A stretch of DNA of 64,000 bases from Sphingobacterium pedocola (lineage in GTDB: Bacteria; Bacteroidota; Bacteroidia; Sphingobacteriales; Sphingobacteriaceae): contig NZ_MU158690.1 in the NCBI RefSeq assembly GCF_015209965.1, forward strand, positions 1,008,605 to 1,072,604. The letters run 5' to 3'. Position numbers and translations under genes: made by a program. Of the stretch, positions 19,037 to 30,024 are shown piece after piece; the stretch's first letter is position 1, and the number at the start of each line of letters is the position of its first letter. Below the pieces are notes generated by a model that did not search any database, was not told where the DNA came from, and worked only from the letters and a program-made list of their open reading frames with translations.

Positions 19037-19153
19037 GTAAGTAGTAAACACTAACGATGATCAAGTTTCATACTGATATCTTGATGTTGATAAGTGGTTA
19101 ATAACAAATTAAAAGCAAAAAAAGATAAAAAGTTTTTGGTACTCACATCTTAA

Positions 19154-20806
<1,653 letters not shown>

Positions 20807-20832
20807 TAGAATACACTCCAAGTCATATATAT

Positions 20833-20870
20833 AAATCCCCTTTCCGTTATTCGAAAGGGGATTTTTTTTT
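20833..20870. terminator. Bidirectional terminator between groEL and DUF2752 gene
   Basis: AAATCCCCTTTC (20833-20844) pairs with GAAAGGGGATTT (20853-20864), followed by T residues on the plus strand. It sits between convergent genes and overlaps the DUF2752 stop codon. Confidence 0.88.
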
Positions 20871-21252
20871 ATAATAAATTTCTGATAATTGTAAAGGCGA
20901 TTATTAACGTCAATAAAATCCGTATGGCACGGTGGCCGTATAGAAATTTACGTAATTTGAGTTCATTTAGTGTGGGTTTGGGCACCATCTGCAAGTAAAA
21001 ACCTACAGCGATGTAAGGTGTTAGAAAAAACAATAGTTGATTTTGTGCAAAAGCCTGTTTAAATTCTCCATTTAGGAGGTGATGGAGCGCACGCTGGCCC
21101 CCACATCCGGGGCAGTCCAACCCCGTCATGTGCTTAACAGGACATTTGGGAAATAGCACATGCTCAACGGGATTAACGTATTTATAGAGCAAAAGTAATC
21201 CAAATAAGCCTAAAAAGACCAATACAAAAAAGTATAATCTTTTAGAAACCAT
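20869..21252 (-). CDS. DUF2752 membrane protein
   Basis: The 127-residue protein has three hydrophobic segments (about 6-25, 64-84, 103-125) and the family hallmark CPGCGGQRALHHLLNG after a preceding CPVKHMTGLD pair. The conserved cysteines suggest metal or redox chemistry, but the family is uncharacterised. ATG at 21252 overlaps the 3' end of the upstream GYF/CD225 gene by 11 bases, so the two are translationally coupled; a TTG five codons upstream is less likely. Confidence 0.82.
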   Translation of the reverse strand: MVSKRLYFFVLVFLGLFGLLLLYKYVNPVEHVLFPKCPVKHMTGLDCPGCGGQRALHHLLNGEFKQAFAQNQLLFFLTPYIAVGFYLQMVPKPTLNELKLRKFLYGHRAIRILLTLIIAFTIIRNLL

Positions 21253-21760
21253 CGGATAACCCTGCAAATATCGCTAATCCAAATATGCCGAAATAAGCTA
21301 TCCAAATCAAGATACATGCCCCTATATTAATCAACATCCATTTTTTTGCATTGGCAGAGTCTGTTTCGGCACCGAGAATATCACCGGCATAGAATTTTTT
21401 CTCTACACGCGACGCGTAAATAATAGCGGGAATTCCCAAGGGCCAGCAGCAGAATATCGTCGTTAAAATTGTTTCAATTAGATAGGTCTTCGGAGGCCGC
21501 TGATAATTGGGTGTTGATGATGAAGAAAAAGGAGGATGAGATGTCTCCGAATGAATGTTTTCAGGTTGCGGGATAGTAGGAGGAAATGAAGTGGCGCTTT
21601 TTAGAATACTTCCTAATTCGGGTATCTCTTGGGCTTTTTTCCAGGTTATAAGTTCCTCTGTCCAGATTAAAGTGTCTGGACCTATGTTTTTCAAAGACAA
21701 TTCTTCCAGTGTATAAGGACCGTAAGAATTGGTTCCATCCGAATAGTGGTATTTTTTCAT
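21242..21760 (-). CDS. GYF_2 plus CD225-like membrane protein
   Basis: The 172-residue protein combines an N-terminal GYF_2 domain (about 1-50: SYGPYTLEELSLKNI, then WKKAQEIPEL), a Pro/Ser-rich linker, and a C-terminal CD225/dispanin-like double membrane segment (about 92-170: CCWPLGIPAIIYASRVEKKF). CD225 proteins influence membrane properties in eukaryotes; in bacteria the pair is common and unassigned. Operon with the DUF2752 gene; divergent from the MtfA-type gene 51 bases away. Confidence 0.82.
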   Translation of the reverse strand: MKKYHYSDGTNSYGPYTLEELSLKNIGPDTLIWTEELITWKKAQEIPELGSILKSATSFPPTIPQPENIHSETSHPPFSSSSTPNYQRPPKTYLIETILTTIFCCWPLGIPAIIYASRVEKKFYAGDILGAETDSANAKKWMLINIGACILIWIAYFGIFGLAIFAGLSDGF

Positions 21761-21811
21761 TCTATCTTTTTTTGTATATTACTAATATATAAAAATATTG
21801 TCGTAAGAATA

Positions 21812-22600
21812 ATGAACTATAACCCATATTTTATCGTAACTATTCTCGCTGTTCTCGCTCTTTTTCTTATTTATTATGTCATAGGACATGTAGGGAATAG
21901 CAAACGTATCGATACGAAATTGTCTCGAGCATATATTGACCAGGTGTTAGCGGAAAAAGTACAGTTTTATAAGCACTTGTCGCCGGAGGAAAAGTCTACC
22001 TTTCTTGTTCGTGTGATTTATTTTTTGGACACAACAAAAATATCTCCCGAAAAAGGAGCTGTAATTACCGATGCTGATCGCGTACTGGTTGCTGCTAGCG
22101 GTACGATCCCACTTTTTCATTTCGAGAAGTGGGCTTACGAAAATCTGGACGAAGTTTTAGTTTATCCTGATGCCTTTACAGAAGACTATGACGTAAACGA
22201 TGAACATAGAAACATTGGCGGAATGGTGGGTACAGGTGCACTAAATCATAAAATGATTTTATCTTTAAATGCGCTGCGTGCGGGATTTCAGAAATACCCA
22301 AGCGGCAATACAGGTATTCATGAATTTGTGCATTTAATTGATAAAGCAGACGGTTTAATAGATGGTATACCTGAATATCTTATTCCTAAAGATCTAATTG
22401 ATCCATGGTTTAAGGAAATGGAAAAGACCATCAAACAAATTCGAGAAGGACGATCTGATATTCGTGATTATGCCGCAACCAACGAAGCTGAATTTTTGGC
22501 GGTTGTATCAGAGTATTTTTTTAAGAAGCCACGGTTATTAAAAGAAGATCATCCGCGACTTTATGATATGCTCGATAATATATATGGTGGTGAAAAATAA
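21812..22600 (+). CDS. MtfA-family zinc peptidase, membrane-anchored
   Basis: The 262-residue protein starts with one membrane segment (about 7-24) and continues with the M90/MtfA peptidase domain. It keeps the zinc motif HEFVH followed by LIDKADG, and the downstream EAEFLAVVSEYFF carrying the third ligand Glu. E. coli MtfA acts on and is bound by Mlc; the membrane anchor differs from it. ATG at 21812 is chosen because the frame's earlier start lies within the divergent gene. Confidence 0.85.
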   Translation: MNYNPYFIVTILAVLALFLIYYVIGHVGNSKRIDTKLSRAYIDQVLAEKVQFYKHLSPEEKSTFLVRVIYFLDTTKISPEKGAVITDADRVLVAASGTIPLFHFEKWAYENLDEVLVYPDAFTEDYDVNDEHRNIGGMVGTGALNHKMILSLNALRAGFQKYPSGNTGIHEFVHLIDKADGLIDGIPEYLIPKDLIDPWFKEMEKTIKQIREGRSDIRDYAATNEAEFLAVVSEYFFKKPRLLKEDHPRLYDMLDNIYGGEK

Positions 22601-22650
22601 AAGACGCAAAGTGATAAGAGTAGACGATATTCCAATATAGAACGGTTTTA

Positions 22651-23113
22651 TCAAAAAATGGGAACCATCCGCTGTATACACCTTAATACAGGCGCATCCG
22701 GAGAGCCTGAAACCGTCATGGAAATGATCACCTTATTTTTCGATCCGATCATGTTATCTACAAAATAGATCTGTATTCGGAGAATATTCCACTAAGTAAA
22801 AGCTCGCTACCTCTTTGAGATTACCTGTCTTGATTATTATGAAGAGGCGGGTATCCGGTGTTAACTTGTGCTGCTTGAGGGGATGGGTTATTTCTCCGGA
22901 AACTTCTCCTTATAGATGATTGTAATAGGACTGGTCTGGATCGTCTCCCTACTATGGTTCAGTAAAGAAAGTTCGAACTTGATTTTTTTTTCCATTTGGG
23001 AACTTCACTATCCTGTCGATATCTTCTGCCAATACAATATCGCGAAAGTATCCAAATCTATCCCACTTCATATCACAGTAAGTTCCATCTTCTATTTTTA
23101 CCTTCGCTGCCCT
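22651..23113 (-). pseudogene. Decayed gene, three coherent pieces in shifted frames
   Basis: No intact gene occupies 22601-23288. On the minus strand three protein-like stretches follow one another with stops or shifts between them. At 22949-23113 there is VKIEDGTYCDMKWDRFGYFR with continuation to VRTFFTEP. At 22754-22888 there is LTPDTRLFIIIKTGNLKEVA to TDLF. At 22651 to about 22765 there is a piece running from VDNMIGSKNK to QRMVPIF, which overlaps the second where the shift occurs. Together they suggest one protein of about 150 residues broken by frameshifts and stops. Family unknown. Confidence 0.4.
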
Positions 23114-23288
23114 TTATAACCTTTACACTAACCATTAAAAGAATGCGAAAATTACGCAACAGGGAGAGGTATGTCCTGTTCTCAAAGAAAAAAGACAGTC
23201 CATTACAAGGTGAGATACCTTTAAATAAGGCCGGGAAAAGTGTCTCGATAAGTACAACAAACGAAAAATCGGCTCAGGAGACGATCAA

Positions 23289-23834
23289 TTGCGCACGGAA
23301 GACAAACGCATCAGCACCGCAGACAGTATGATGGAGAAAGCCGGAATTCTCTCTGGCAGCGTAAACGAAGCGATGGGGCGTCGAAGCAAACGCATTAGCA
23401 TCGCAGACAATACGCTGGAGTGCTCAGGAAGTCTCCCCAACAGCACAGGCAAGACGATGGAATGTCGAAGCAAACGCTTGGAGCAAGCAGGAAGTACGAT
23501 GGAGTGTGGAGGAAGTCTCCCTGACAGCACAGGCGAAGCGATAGAATATCGAAGCAAACGAACTAGCACTGCAGGCAATACGATGGAGTGCGGAGGAAGT
23601 CTCCCTGACAGCACAGGCGAAGCGATGGAATATCGAAGCAAACGAACCAGCACTGCAGGCAATACGATGGAGTGCGGAGGAAGTCTCCCCTGCATCGCAA
23701 ACACAGCGATGGGACGCCGAAGCAAACGGCTCAGTACTACAGACAATACGCTGGAGAGTACAGTAAGTCTCCCCAGCAACGGAAGCAAGTTTCTTTGTAG
23801 CGCAGACAACTTCCTACTGTGTGCAAGTGATTGC
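23289..23834. repeat. Minisatellite: alternating 42-bp half-units (84-bp repeat)
   Basis: Thirteen contiguous 42-base units alternate between type A (e.g. 23499-23540, containing GGAAGTCTCCC) and type B (e.g. 23541-23582, containing CGAAGCAAACG). A and B share about half their bases and look like an old duplication. The central units 23499-23582 and 23583-23666 differ at only a few bases; copies decay outward, and the last, 23793-23834, is barely recognisable. All units keep a length divisible by 3, and at least one frame is open on each strand, with 14-residue motifs such as GGSLPDSTGEA and YRSKRTSTAGN. No credible start signal was found. Confidence 0.85.
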
Positions 23835-24093
23835 AATGAACTCAAGTTAAAGAGATATAGTACTAATTTAACACCAATTAATAAAGAAAGCACAAACCAT
23901 TCAAAATGGATAATTTACAAGAATAGATTTACCTTAAGTTTATTCCTCGGGATTCTTGGGGTTAGACACGAGCGAGATGCTCACACTAGATGGGTTCGTC
24001 TTTGTCGTAGAAGTATAATCAAGTTCGCTTTACTACATTTTTAATCAGCTTTTTAAAAAAAAGCTAATATTTTTAGTTTCGAGTCTATTTCAC

Positions 24094-24101
24094 TATATTT
24101 G
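24094..24101 (+). promoter_or_regulatory. -7 promoter element for the Rpn-type nuclease
   Basis: TATATTTG fits TAnnTTTG, 23 bases before ATG 24125. The adjacent TTTTGGTAACCAAAAAG (24102-24118) contains a TTTTGGTAACCAAAA palindrome that may bind a regulator. Confidence 0.45.
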
Positions 24102-24124
24102 TTTTGGTAACCAAAAAGGTAATT

Positions 24125-25045
24125 ATGAGTCAACTATCTCGCAAACCGCCTAAACAGAATGATGAACTCCTCAAAGGAGCATTCGAGGAGAATTTCCCTG
24201 ATTTTCTGAGGTTTCTTTATCAGGATGCCGACGTTATATTCGACCTTTCCAGAAAGATTGAGTTTATGGACAAGGAGCTTTTGGCAATCGTACCCGACAG
24301 GGAGCGCAAGAAAGGCAAACGGGTTGCCGACCTGTTGGCCAAGGTGTTTCTAAAAGATGGTACTGAAAAACGCATATTAGTGCATACCGAGATTGAGGGA
24401 GGTCGGCAGGAAGATTTCGCATTTAGGATGTTTCAGTACCATTATCGGTTGCTCGATCGCAATGAGGGGCCAGTGGAAACAATTGCCGTGTTCACGGGAG
24501 ACAAGACTCAACCTTGCCCATCCGAGTACCATCACCGAGTAATTGATACACAGATACACTTCCAATATCGAGCCTATCACATATTCGGTCACAGCGAGAC
24601 CGAGTTATTGGCAATGGACAATGCTTTTGCATTGATCGTATTGGCTTGCCAAAAAGCTTTGCTAGAAGGCAAGATCGCCGATAATGAGCTGGGCGAGGAC
24701 CGTCTTACAATTGCTAAGGCATTGCTGAAACACGAATACGACCATGATCGCATTATTAGTTTTCTTGTTTTTCTAAAAAACTTTTTGTACATTAATGATC
24801 TAGAAATAAATCGTATATTTGATGAACATGTAATACAATTGTCAGGAGGTACAATCAATATGGGTGTTATAGAAATTGTAAAAAAACAGGAAAGGCAGCA
24901 TGGTGCTGAGCAAAAAAGCCATGAGTTTGTTGTGAACCTTATGAAGCAAACGGACTTTGATGATGCTAAGATCGCGTCATTAGCTGTAGTTTCTGTGAGC
25001 TTGGTCAAGAAAATTCGTACAGATTTGGCCAAAAAGAAGATTTAG
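24125..25045 (+). CDS. Rpn-family PD-(D/E)xK nuclease
   Basis: The 306-residue protein matches Rpn/YhgA-type recombination-promoting nucleases: an N-terminal LLKGAFEENFPDFLRFLY, the nuclease core VADLLAKVFL with Asp and HTEIEG with Glu, then FRMFQYHYRLLDR. The C-terminal half is helical and charged. Such proteins cut DNA and favour RecA-independent recombination, and often sit in accessory regions. ATG at 24125 is preferred to the first start in frame (24104), which lies in the promoter. A 16-bp terminator follows. It adjoins the minisatellite. Confidence 0.82.
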   Translation: MSQLSRKPPKQNDELLKGAFEENFPDFLRFLYQDADVIFDLSRKIEFMDKELLAIVPDRERKKGKRVADLLAKVFLKDGTEKRILVHTEIEGGRQEDFAFRMFQYHYRLLDRNEGPVETIAVFTGDKTQPCPSEYHHRVIDTQIHFQYRAYHIFGHSETELLAMDNAFALIVLACQKALLEGKIADNELGEDRLTIAKALLKHEYDHDRIISFLVFLKNFLYINDLEINRIFDEHVIQLSGGTINMGVIEIVKKQERQHGAEQKSHEFVVNLMKQTDFDDAKIASLAVVSVSLVKKIRTDLAKKKI

Positions 25046-25071
25046 AAATTTTGGTAGATTGAAAAATAAAA

Positions 25072-25106
25072 CTAAAAAAGTCGAACAACCTGTTCGACTT
25101 TTTTAG
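25072..25106. terminator. Bidirectional terminator, 16-bp perfect stem
   Basis: CTAAAAAAGTCGAACA (25072-25087) pairs perfectly with 25091-25106 around a 3-base loop; A- and T-runs flank both sides. It separates the convergent Rpn-type and XRE genes. Confidence 0.9.
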
Positions 25107-25112
25107 TATATA

Positions 25113-25484
25113 TTACTTTTGCTGAGTAAGCTTTTCTTCTAATTGAGCAATATATTTCCGTTGCAACAAAAGTATCTCGTCATTTTTTTCTATCAACTTA
25201 TCTTTTGAATTCAATTCACCCACTAGAGTATTAATCTTTTCCTCCCATTCTTTTACTTTTAAATCACGGAAAGTTTTAAACGGCTCATCTTCATAATAAT
25301 AATCGAGAAAGTCATGGTCTAATTGTTCGCTAATTACTTTTAGTAATTCAATATCTATTGTAGACCTTTTATATATGTTGGCTACAGCTTGCTTAGTTCT
25401 ATTGATTTTATCACCAAATTGCTTTTGGCTTAACCCCTTGGAGGTAGCGACCTGTTTGATTATTTGCCCTATCTTTTCTTTCAT
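25113..25484 (-). CDS. XRE-family HTH regulator with coiled coil
   Basis: The 123-residue protein has an N-terminal HTH_XRE domain (about 5-58: GLSQKQFGDKINRTKQAVANIYKR) and a C-terminal coiled coil (about 75-120, rich in Glu, Lys and Leu). It resembles small phage/accessory repressors. It stands alone between an Rpn-type nuclease and an untranslated repeat region; its operator may lie in 25485-25560. Confidence 0.82.
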   Translation of the reverse strand: MKEKIGQIIKQVATSKGLSQKQFGDKINRTKQAVANIYKRSTIDIELLKVISEQLDHDFLDYYYEDEPFKTFRDLKVKEWEEKINTLVGELNSKDKLIEKNDEILLLQRKYIAQLEEKLTQQK

Positions 25485-25689
25485 AGAACAAATATGGTAG
25501 TTGATAGTATGTATAATTACAACCTATCGAACCATATAATTTGTCAAAAAGTTTATTTTATTTGTCGATTGATAAAATGTTTTTATATACTTGTATAAGT
25601 AAATGATTATAACGTGTTCAATAATTAGTTTGAAACTAATTGGTGAATAATATATTAGCCATTTTACGGCTTTATAAAGATACAGTTGG

Positions 25690-25823
25690 TCCTCCCCAGG
25701 CAAAAAAGGAAGCCAACTGGATCGGGTGAAGCCCCATGTCGTGCATGTATTAATTTTATTATAAATTTACATGATAAGCGGCATGGTGTGCTCACTCGTT
25801 TTTCCGAACTTGCCTGGGGAGGA
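25690..25823. repeat. 134-bp inverted-repeat element
   Basis: TCCTCCCCAGGCAA (25690-25703) is the exact reverse complement of 25810-25823. The interior is AT-rich with paired GCCCCATGTCG/GGCATGG segments. The whole gap 25485-26047 has no supported gene; it also holds the hairpin AATAGCC/GGCTATT near 25948-25968. A 34-codon frame at 26023-26127 overlaps the next gene in another frame and may be a leader peptide or chance. Confidence 0.5.
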
Positions 25824-26047
25824 GACGAGCAGAGGCCCATGTCGCTTATTTTTTTGGACCTCTCGCTCTTTAAATAGAATAAAAAGAGTGAGTTATGAAA
25901 AAACAACTTTACAAAAACCTCATTAAATCTCCGGTTTGATAGGGTAATAGCCATTTTATGGCTATTCACTATCTCACTGCGTGGCGCCCGCACATAGATA
26001 GATTTTTTCAAATAACAAAATTATGAATATTGTAAATCTACATATAA

Positions 26048-26809
26048 ATGAAGCTAATATACAGCTACATAAGGCGCTTGTTTGCCCATATCCCAACCCT
26101 TTTAGAGGTTGCCCAAATACAACATGAAATATTCTCGCCTGCAAATCAAAGGCATAGACCGGTATTACCCGGCAGGTATATCTTATTGACGATTTTTTGT
26201 TTCATAGTGTTTAGTGATGCCCAGGCGCAGTCTGCTGGAGAGCAGGCTGTGGAGGGGCTGAATGATATCCGAATTCCCGAGGGCGGTATCGTCATTGGCG
26301 ATAGTCTGCCTGAAGCCTTTTGGGAACAGGAACTCCAAGTTATAAATCATCCACAAGGTCTTGCCAAAATCAAGCTTTCCGACTATAGAGACAAGCTGCT
26401 TGTACTGGATTTCTTGAATACGGCATGTGTGCCATGTATCGCGTCAGTAGATAAATGGCACCAGCTCCAGGAAAGATATCGTCAGGAAGTAGTGGTATTA
26501 CCGGTCCATCTTTACGGAGATAACCAACGGATAGGCCCCTTTGCCAAGGAAAAGGGCTGGACATTGCCCATAGCAGTAGGTAACACTGCGGATACGATAA
26601 TCAACCGGCTATTCTATTCCTATAAAAGCTTCGGCCAGGTGTGGATCCACGACGGACGTCTACTGGCTATTCCGCACCATAAGGATGTCACGCCGGAAGT
26701 TATTGGGAAGGCGCTGCGAAGGATACCGCTGGGCATTATAATGAATGATTTTTTGACCTATTTTGACAGACGCTATACGGGAGGAGCCGGTGATGAGCAG
26801 AGCAAATAA
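26048..26809 (+). CDS. Exported thioredoxin-like (TlpA/MauD-type) protein
   Basis: The 253-residue protein has an unusually long N-terminus, a hydrophobic segment at about 44-58 ending AQAQS, then a thioredoxin fold with CVPC (Cys127, Cys130) in DFLNTACVPC. It should act as a periplasmic thiol-disulfide protein. The SusC-type gene starts inside its last codons, a 17-base overlap, so it is first in a thioredoxin-SusC-SusD operon. The MauE-like protein encoded opposite suggests a MauD-like job. The actual start may be further in, since no signal is visible before residue 40. Confidence 0.82.
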   Translation: MKLIYSYIRRLFAHIPTLLEVAQIQHEIFSPANQRHRPVLPGRYILLTIFCFIVFSDAQAQSAGEQAVEGLNDIRIPEGGIVIGDSLPEAFWEQELQVINHPQGLAKIKLSDYRDKLLVLDFLNTACVPCIASVDKWHQLQERYRQEVVVLPVHLYGDNQRIGPFAKEKGWTLPIAVGNTADTIINRLFYSYKSFGQVWIHDGRLLAIPHHKDVTPEVIGKALRRIPLGIIMNDFLTYFDRRYTGGAGDEQSK

Positions 26810-29800
26810 CATATTAGTCGCAGTCTTCATCTATATACTGCTAAGTACACAAGCTAATGCACAATTAAGGGGTACGGTATATTCCTCGGAAAGCCAGGAG
26901 CCCCTGCATGAAGCTACCGTGCAACTGCTGGGCAGCGGTAGGTCAACGATGACCGATAGGGAAGGGCAATTCAGCTTCGTCGTGGCTATGGCTCCCGATA
27001 CATTGCTGGTACGCTACATCGGATACCAACCTAAAAAAATATCTGTCGGTAGCGTCATGCGTGATATCTCAGTTTATTTAGAAAAAGAAACCAATGCAAT
27101 AGAAGAGGTCGCAATAAATACCGGTTTCTATAGTATTCCCCGCGAACGGGCAACCGGATCCTTCACGCAGGTCGACAACGGGCTGCTTAACCGGTCCGTC
27201 GGCGGTAACATCCTGCAACGTCTGGAAGGCGTCGCATCGGGAGTACAGTTTGTCAATGCCGGAGGTACCGGAGCGTCGGATATCCGTGTACGTGGACTGG
27301 CAACCATACAGTCCGATGCATCACCCCTGATCGTCGTGGACAATTTCCCGTATGAAGGCGATATCAGCAGCATCAATCCCAACGATATCGAAAACATAAC
27401 CATATTGAAAGACGCAGCGGCGGCGAGCATATGGGGAGCAAGAGCGGGCAATGGTGTCATCGTCATTACGACAAAACAGGGACGCTATAATCAAAAGGGG
27501 CAATTGTCGCTGAATAGCAATGTAACAATCGGACAGAAGCCTGATCTGATGTACAACCGCAATAGATTGCCTTCAGACGTAGTGATGCAGATCGAAAAGG
27601 AAAAATATGAGCATGGGGGATATTACCTGTCAAATGTGCAGCAGGTGCCATTTCCAGAATACGTCGAAATGCTTATCGCGCTGGAAAATGGAACCCTTAG
27701 CCAAGAGGATTTTGCCCGGCAGGAGGCAGTTATGAAAACGACCGAGGTACGTAAGGAAGCCATGACCCACCTTTATCAGCCTTCTGTTTACCAGCAGTAT
27801 GCGCTGAATGCAAGGGGCGGTGGAGAACGTTTCACCTACTTCGTCTCAGGAGGATACGATCGGAACCGCGCAGATGTGATCGGTAACCATAATGAACGGA
27901 TCAACCTGAATATCCAGAATACATTTAAGCCGGCTAAAGATTTAGAATTTAGCACCGCACTGTGGTACAGCCAGCAGAAAGCGGTCAACAACGGCATCGG
28001 TCTGAATGATCTAAAAGGGCATGCAACGCATGTTGGACTCTCGCCTTATACACGACTGACGGACGACGGTGGTGATCCACGGTCGATCATAAAGGACTAC
28101 CGGCAGACTTATGTAGATGAGGCAGAAGCACAGGGTCTACTGGACTGGCAGTACAGGCCGCTTGCAGAGCGGGATCTAATTGACAGACAAAGTAATGCGG
28201 AGGAACTCCGCGCAAATGTAGGTGTTCGATATAATTTTTTGGATCACTTTAACCTTAATGCGACCTACCAGTATATCAAAGGTAACAGCGGCAGTACGAC
28301 GGCGTATGATAAGGATAGCTACTACGTCCGTAATATGGTAAACCGCTTTACGCAACCGGATGGTTCAAGGATTATTCCATATGGGGGAATCTTTCAGCAA
28401 GCGGGTCCGTCAGCATCGCGTAGTCATTCAGGTCGTGCACAGCTCAACTATGAGCAAAACTTTGGGTTAGATCATCAGATTTATGCACTGGCAGGGACGG
28501 AGGTACGTGAATTTGCAGAACGCAGTATGCCCGGCAGCACGTTGTACAACTACGATCCTGAATTGATGACGGGTGTTACAAATTTTAATTACACGGAGAA
28601 CTACACCGTCCGCCCCACGTCGCGCTCCCGCATAAATGCGCCTTCGAATTCCAATCTGCGGTTTATCGATCGTTACCTGTCCTATTTTGCCAATGTAAGT
28701 CATACATATAGAGAAAAGTATATTCTCTCGGGATCCTTGCGATGGGATGGGTCCAATCTATTCGGCGTTAAAACAAATCAGAAAGGGACGCCCTTGTGGT
28801 CTGTGGGGGGGAGCTGGGAGATATCAAAAGAAGACTGGTTCAGAACAGAAGTTATCGACTATTTACGTTTTCGGGGTACCTATGGTAGCGCTGGAAATGT
28901 AAATAAGACCGTAAGTGCTTATCCTACGATTTATCACTGGGGCAAGCATTGGATTTCGCAGCTTCCGTATAGCACGCTTACTTCTGTTGGTAATCCTTCA
29001 CTGAGATGGGAGCTCATAAATACGGCCAACCTAGGGATGGACTTTAGAAGTAGGAACAATAGATTGTCCGGAAGTGTAGATTATTATGTTAAAAATGCCC
29101 ATGACCTGATCGGTCAAGATTTACTGCCACCTAGCACTGGGATTTTTACGGGCGGGGTCGCGGTTAACTCTAATCTGGTAAATTATGCAGACCTAAAAAC
29201 AAAAGGATTGGATGTACAGCTGAACAGTCGAAATCTTTCTGGAATATTTACATGGAATAGTACGGTATTGATCAATTATGTAAGTAATGAAGTCAAGGAT
29301 TATGCGACCCAAGATGTTTTATCGATAGGGTATTATGCGCAAAACCCGGCCCCACCACATCGGGGAGTTTCGCGTGATATTATGTACGCTATGCCGTGGA
29401 CTGGACTTGACCCGTCAACGGGGAATCTTCATGTTCTGATAGATGGAGTGGCATCAGAAGATTACCGGACTTATTATACGTCGTTCAACGTCGAAAGTTT
29501 GATCAGAGCCGGCGTAACGGTACCGCCCTTGTATGGTTCTCTAAGAAATGAATTCTCATGGAAAGGCATCTCTATTTCCGCTTTGCTGACATTTAAGTCT
29601 AATTTTGTATTCCGGCGAAAATCAATAGACCCTTCATCAATAACAGATGCTCATCAGAACTATCATCTAGACTATTTGGACAGGTGGTTGATGCCGGGAG
29701 ACGAAAATTTCACGAATGTACCAGCTCGATTGGATACATACGATTCTTATCGGGCTCAATCATATTCATTCTCCAAAATATTGATCACCCGAGGTGATTT

Positions 29801-30008
29801 CATTCGGTTACAGGACCTTAACGTGTCCTACATATTTTCCGGATCTTCAATAAAAAATACTGGATTTAAGAATTTAAGGTTGTTTGGGTATGCAAGGAAT
29901 ATAGGTATTCTCTGGAAGGCAAATCGACATGGAATTGATCCGGACTATGTGGATGCTGAGTATGTGCCACCTTTACAAGTGGCGATCGGTGTTCAAATTG
30001 GATTCTAA
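26793..30008 (+). CDS. SusC/RagA-type TonB-linked outer-membrane protein
   Basis: The 1071-residue receptor has a signal (1-24, ANAQ), a CarboxypepD_reg domain (about 25-100: SSESQEPLHEATVQLLG), the SusC-type plug with RVRGLATIQSDASPLIVVD and ILKDAAAASIWGARAGNGVI, and a beta-barrel ending in VQIGF. There is no STN domain. It imports a ligand, usually an oligosaccharide or peptide, together with SusD. ATG at 26793 has a GGAGGAG just upstream and overlaps the thioredoxin-like gene. No hydrolase gene lies in the locus to reveal the substrate. Confidence 0.95.
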   Translation: MSRANNILVAVFIYILLSTQANAQLRGTVYSSESQEPLHEATVQLLGSGRSTMTDREGQFSFVVAMAPDTLLVRYIGYQPKKISVGSVMRDISVYLEKETNAIEEVAINTGFYSIPRERATGSFTQVDNGLLNRSVGGNILQRLEGVASGVQFVNAGGTGASDIRVRGLATIQSDASPLIVVDNFPYEGDISSINPNDIENITILKDAAAASIWGARAGNGVIVITTKQGRYNQKGQLSLNSNVTIGQKPDLMYNRNRLPSDVVMQIEKEKYEHGGYYLSNVQQVPFPEYVEMLIALENGTLSQEDFARQEAVMKTTEVRKEAMTHLYQPSVYQQYALNARGGGERFTYFVSGGYDRNRADVIGNHNERINLNIQNTFKPAKDLEFSTALWYSQQKAVNNGIGLNDLKGHATHVGLSPYTRLTDDGGDPRSIIKDYRQTYVDEAEAQGLLDWQYRPLAERDLIDRQSNAEELRANVGVRYNFLDHFNLNATYQYIKGNSGSTTAYDKDSYYVRNMVNRFTQPDGSRIIPYGGIFQQAGPSASRSHSGRAQLNYEQNFGLDHQIYALAGTEVREFAERSMPGSTLYNYDPELMTGVTNFNYTENYTVRPTSRSRINAPSNSNLRFIDRYLSYFANVSHTYREKYILSGSLRWDGSNLFGVKTNQKGTPLWSVGGSWEISKEDWFRTEVIDYLRFRGTYGSAGNVNKTVSAYPTIYHWGKHWISQLPYSTLTSVGNPSLRWELINTANLGMDFRSRNNRLSGSVDYYVKNAHDLIGQDLLPPSTGIFTGGVAVNSNLVNYADLKTKGLDVQLNSRNLSGIFTWNSTVLINYVSNEVKDYATQDVLSIGYYAQNPAPPHRGVSRDIMYAMPWTGLDPSTGNLHVLIDGVASEDYRTYYTSFNVESLIRAGVTVPPLYGSLRNEFSWKGISISALLTFKSNFVFRRKSIDPSSITDAHQNYHLDYLDRWLMPGDENFTNVPARLDTYDSYRAQSYSFSKILITRGDFIRLQDLNVSYIFSGSSIKNTGFKNLRLFGYARNIGILWKANRHGIDPDYVDAEYVPPLQVAIGVQIGF

Positions 30009-30024
30009 TTTAATAAGATCAGAA

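Noticed and set aside
23289-23834. CRISPR array
   Set aside because: Units are contiguous, alternate between two related types and have no unique spacers; no Cas gene is nearby.
23285-24044. Real genes in the minisatellite (251-aa plus-strand and 202-aa minus-strand frames)
   Set aside because: Several frames are open at once because of the repeat composition, starts are weak (TTG on plus), and post-repeat sequence resembles no protein.
25664-26011. 115-aa minus-strand frame and 63-aa plus-strand frame in the repeat
   Set aside because: Both cover the inverted-repeat element and exist only because it lacks stops.
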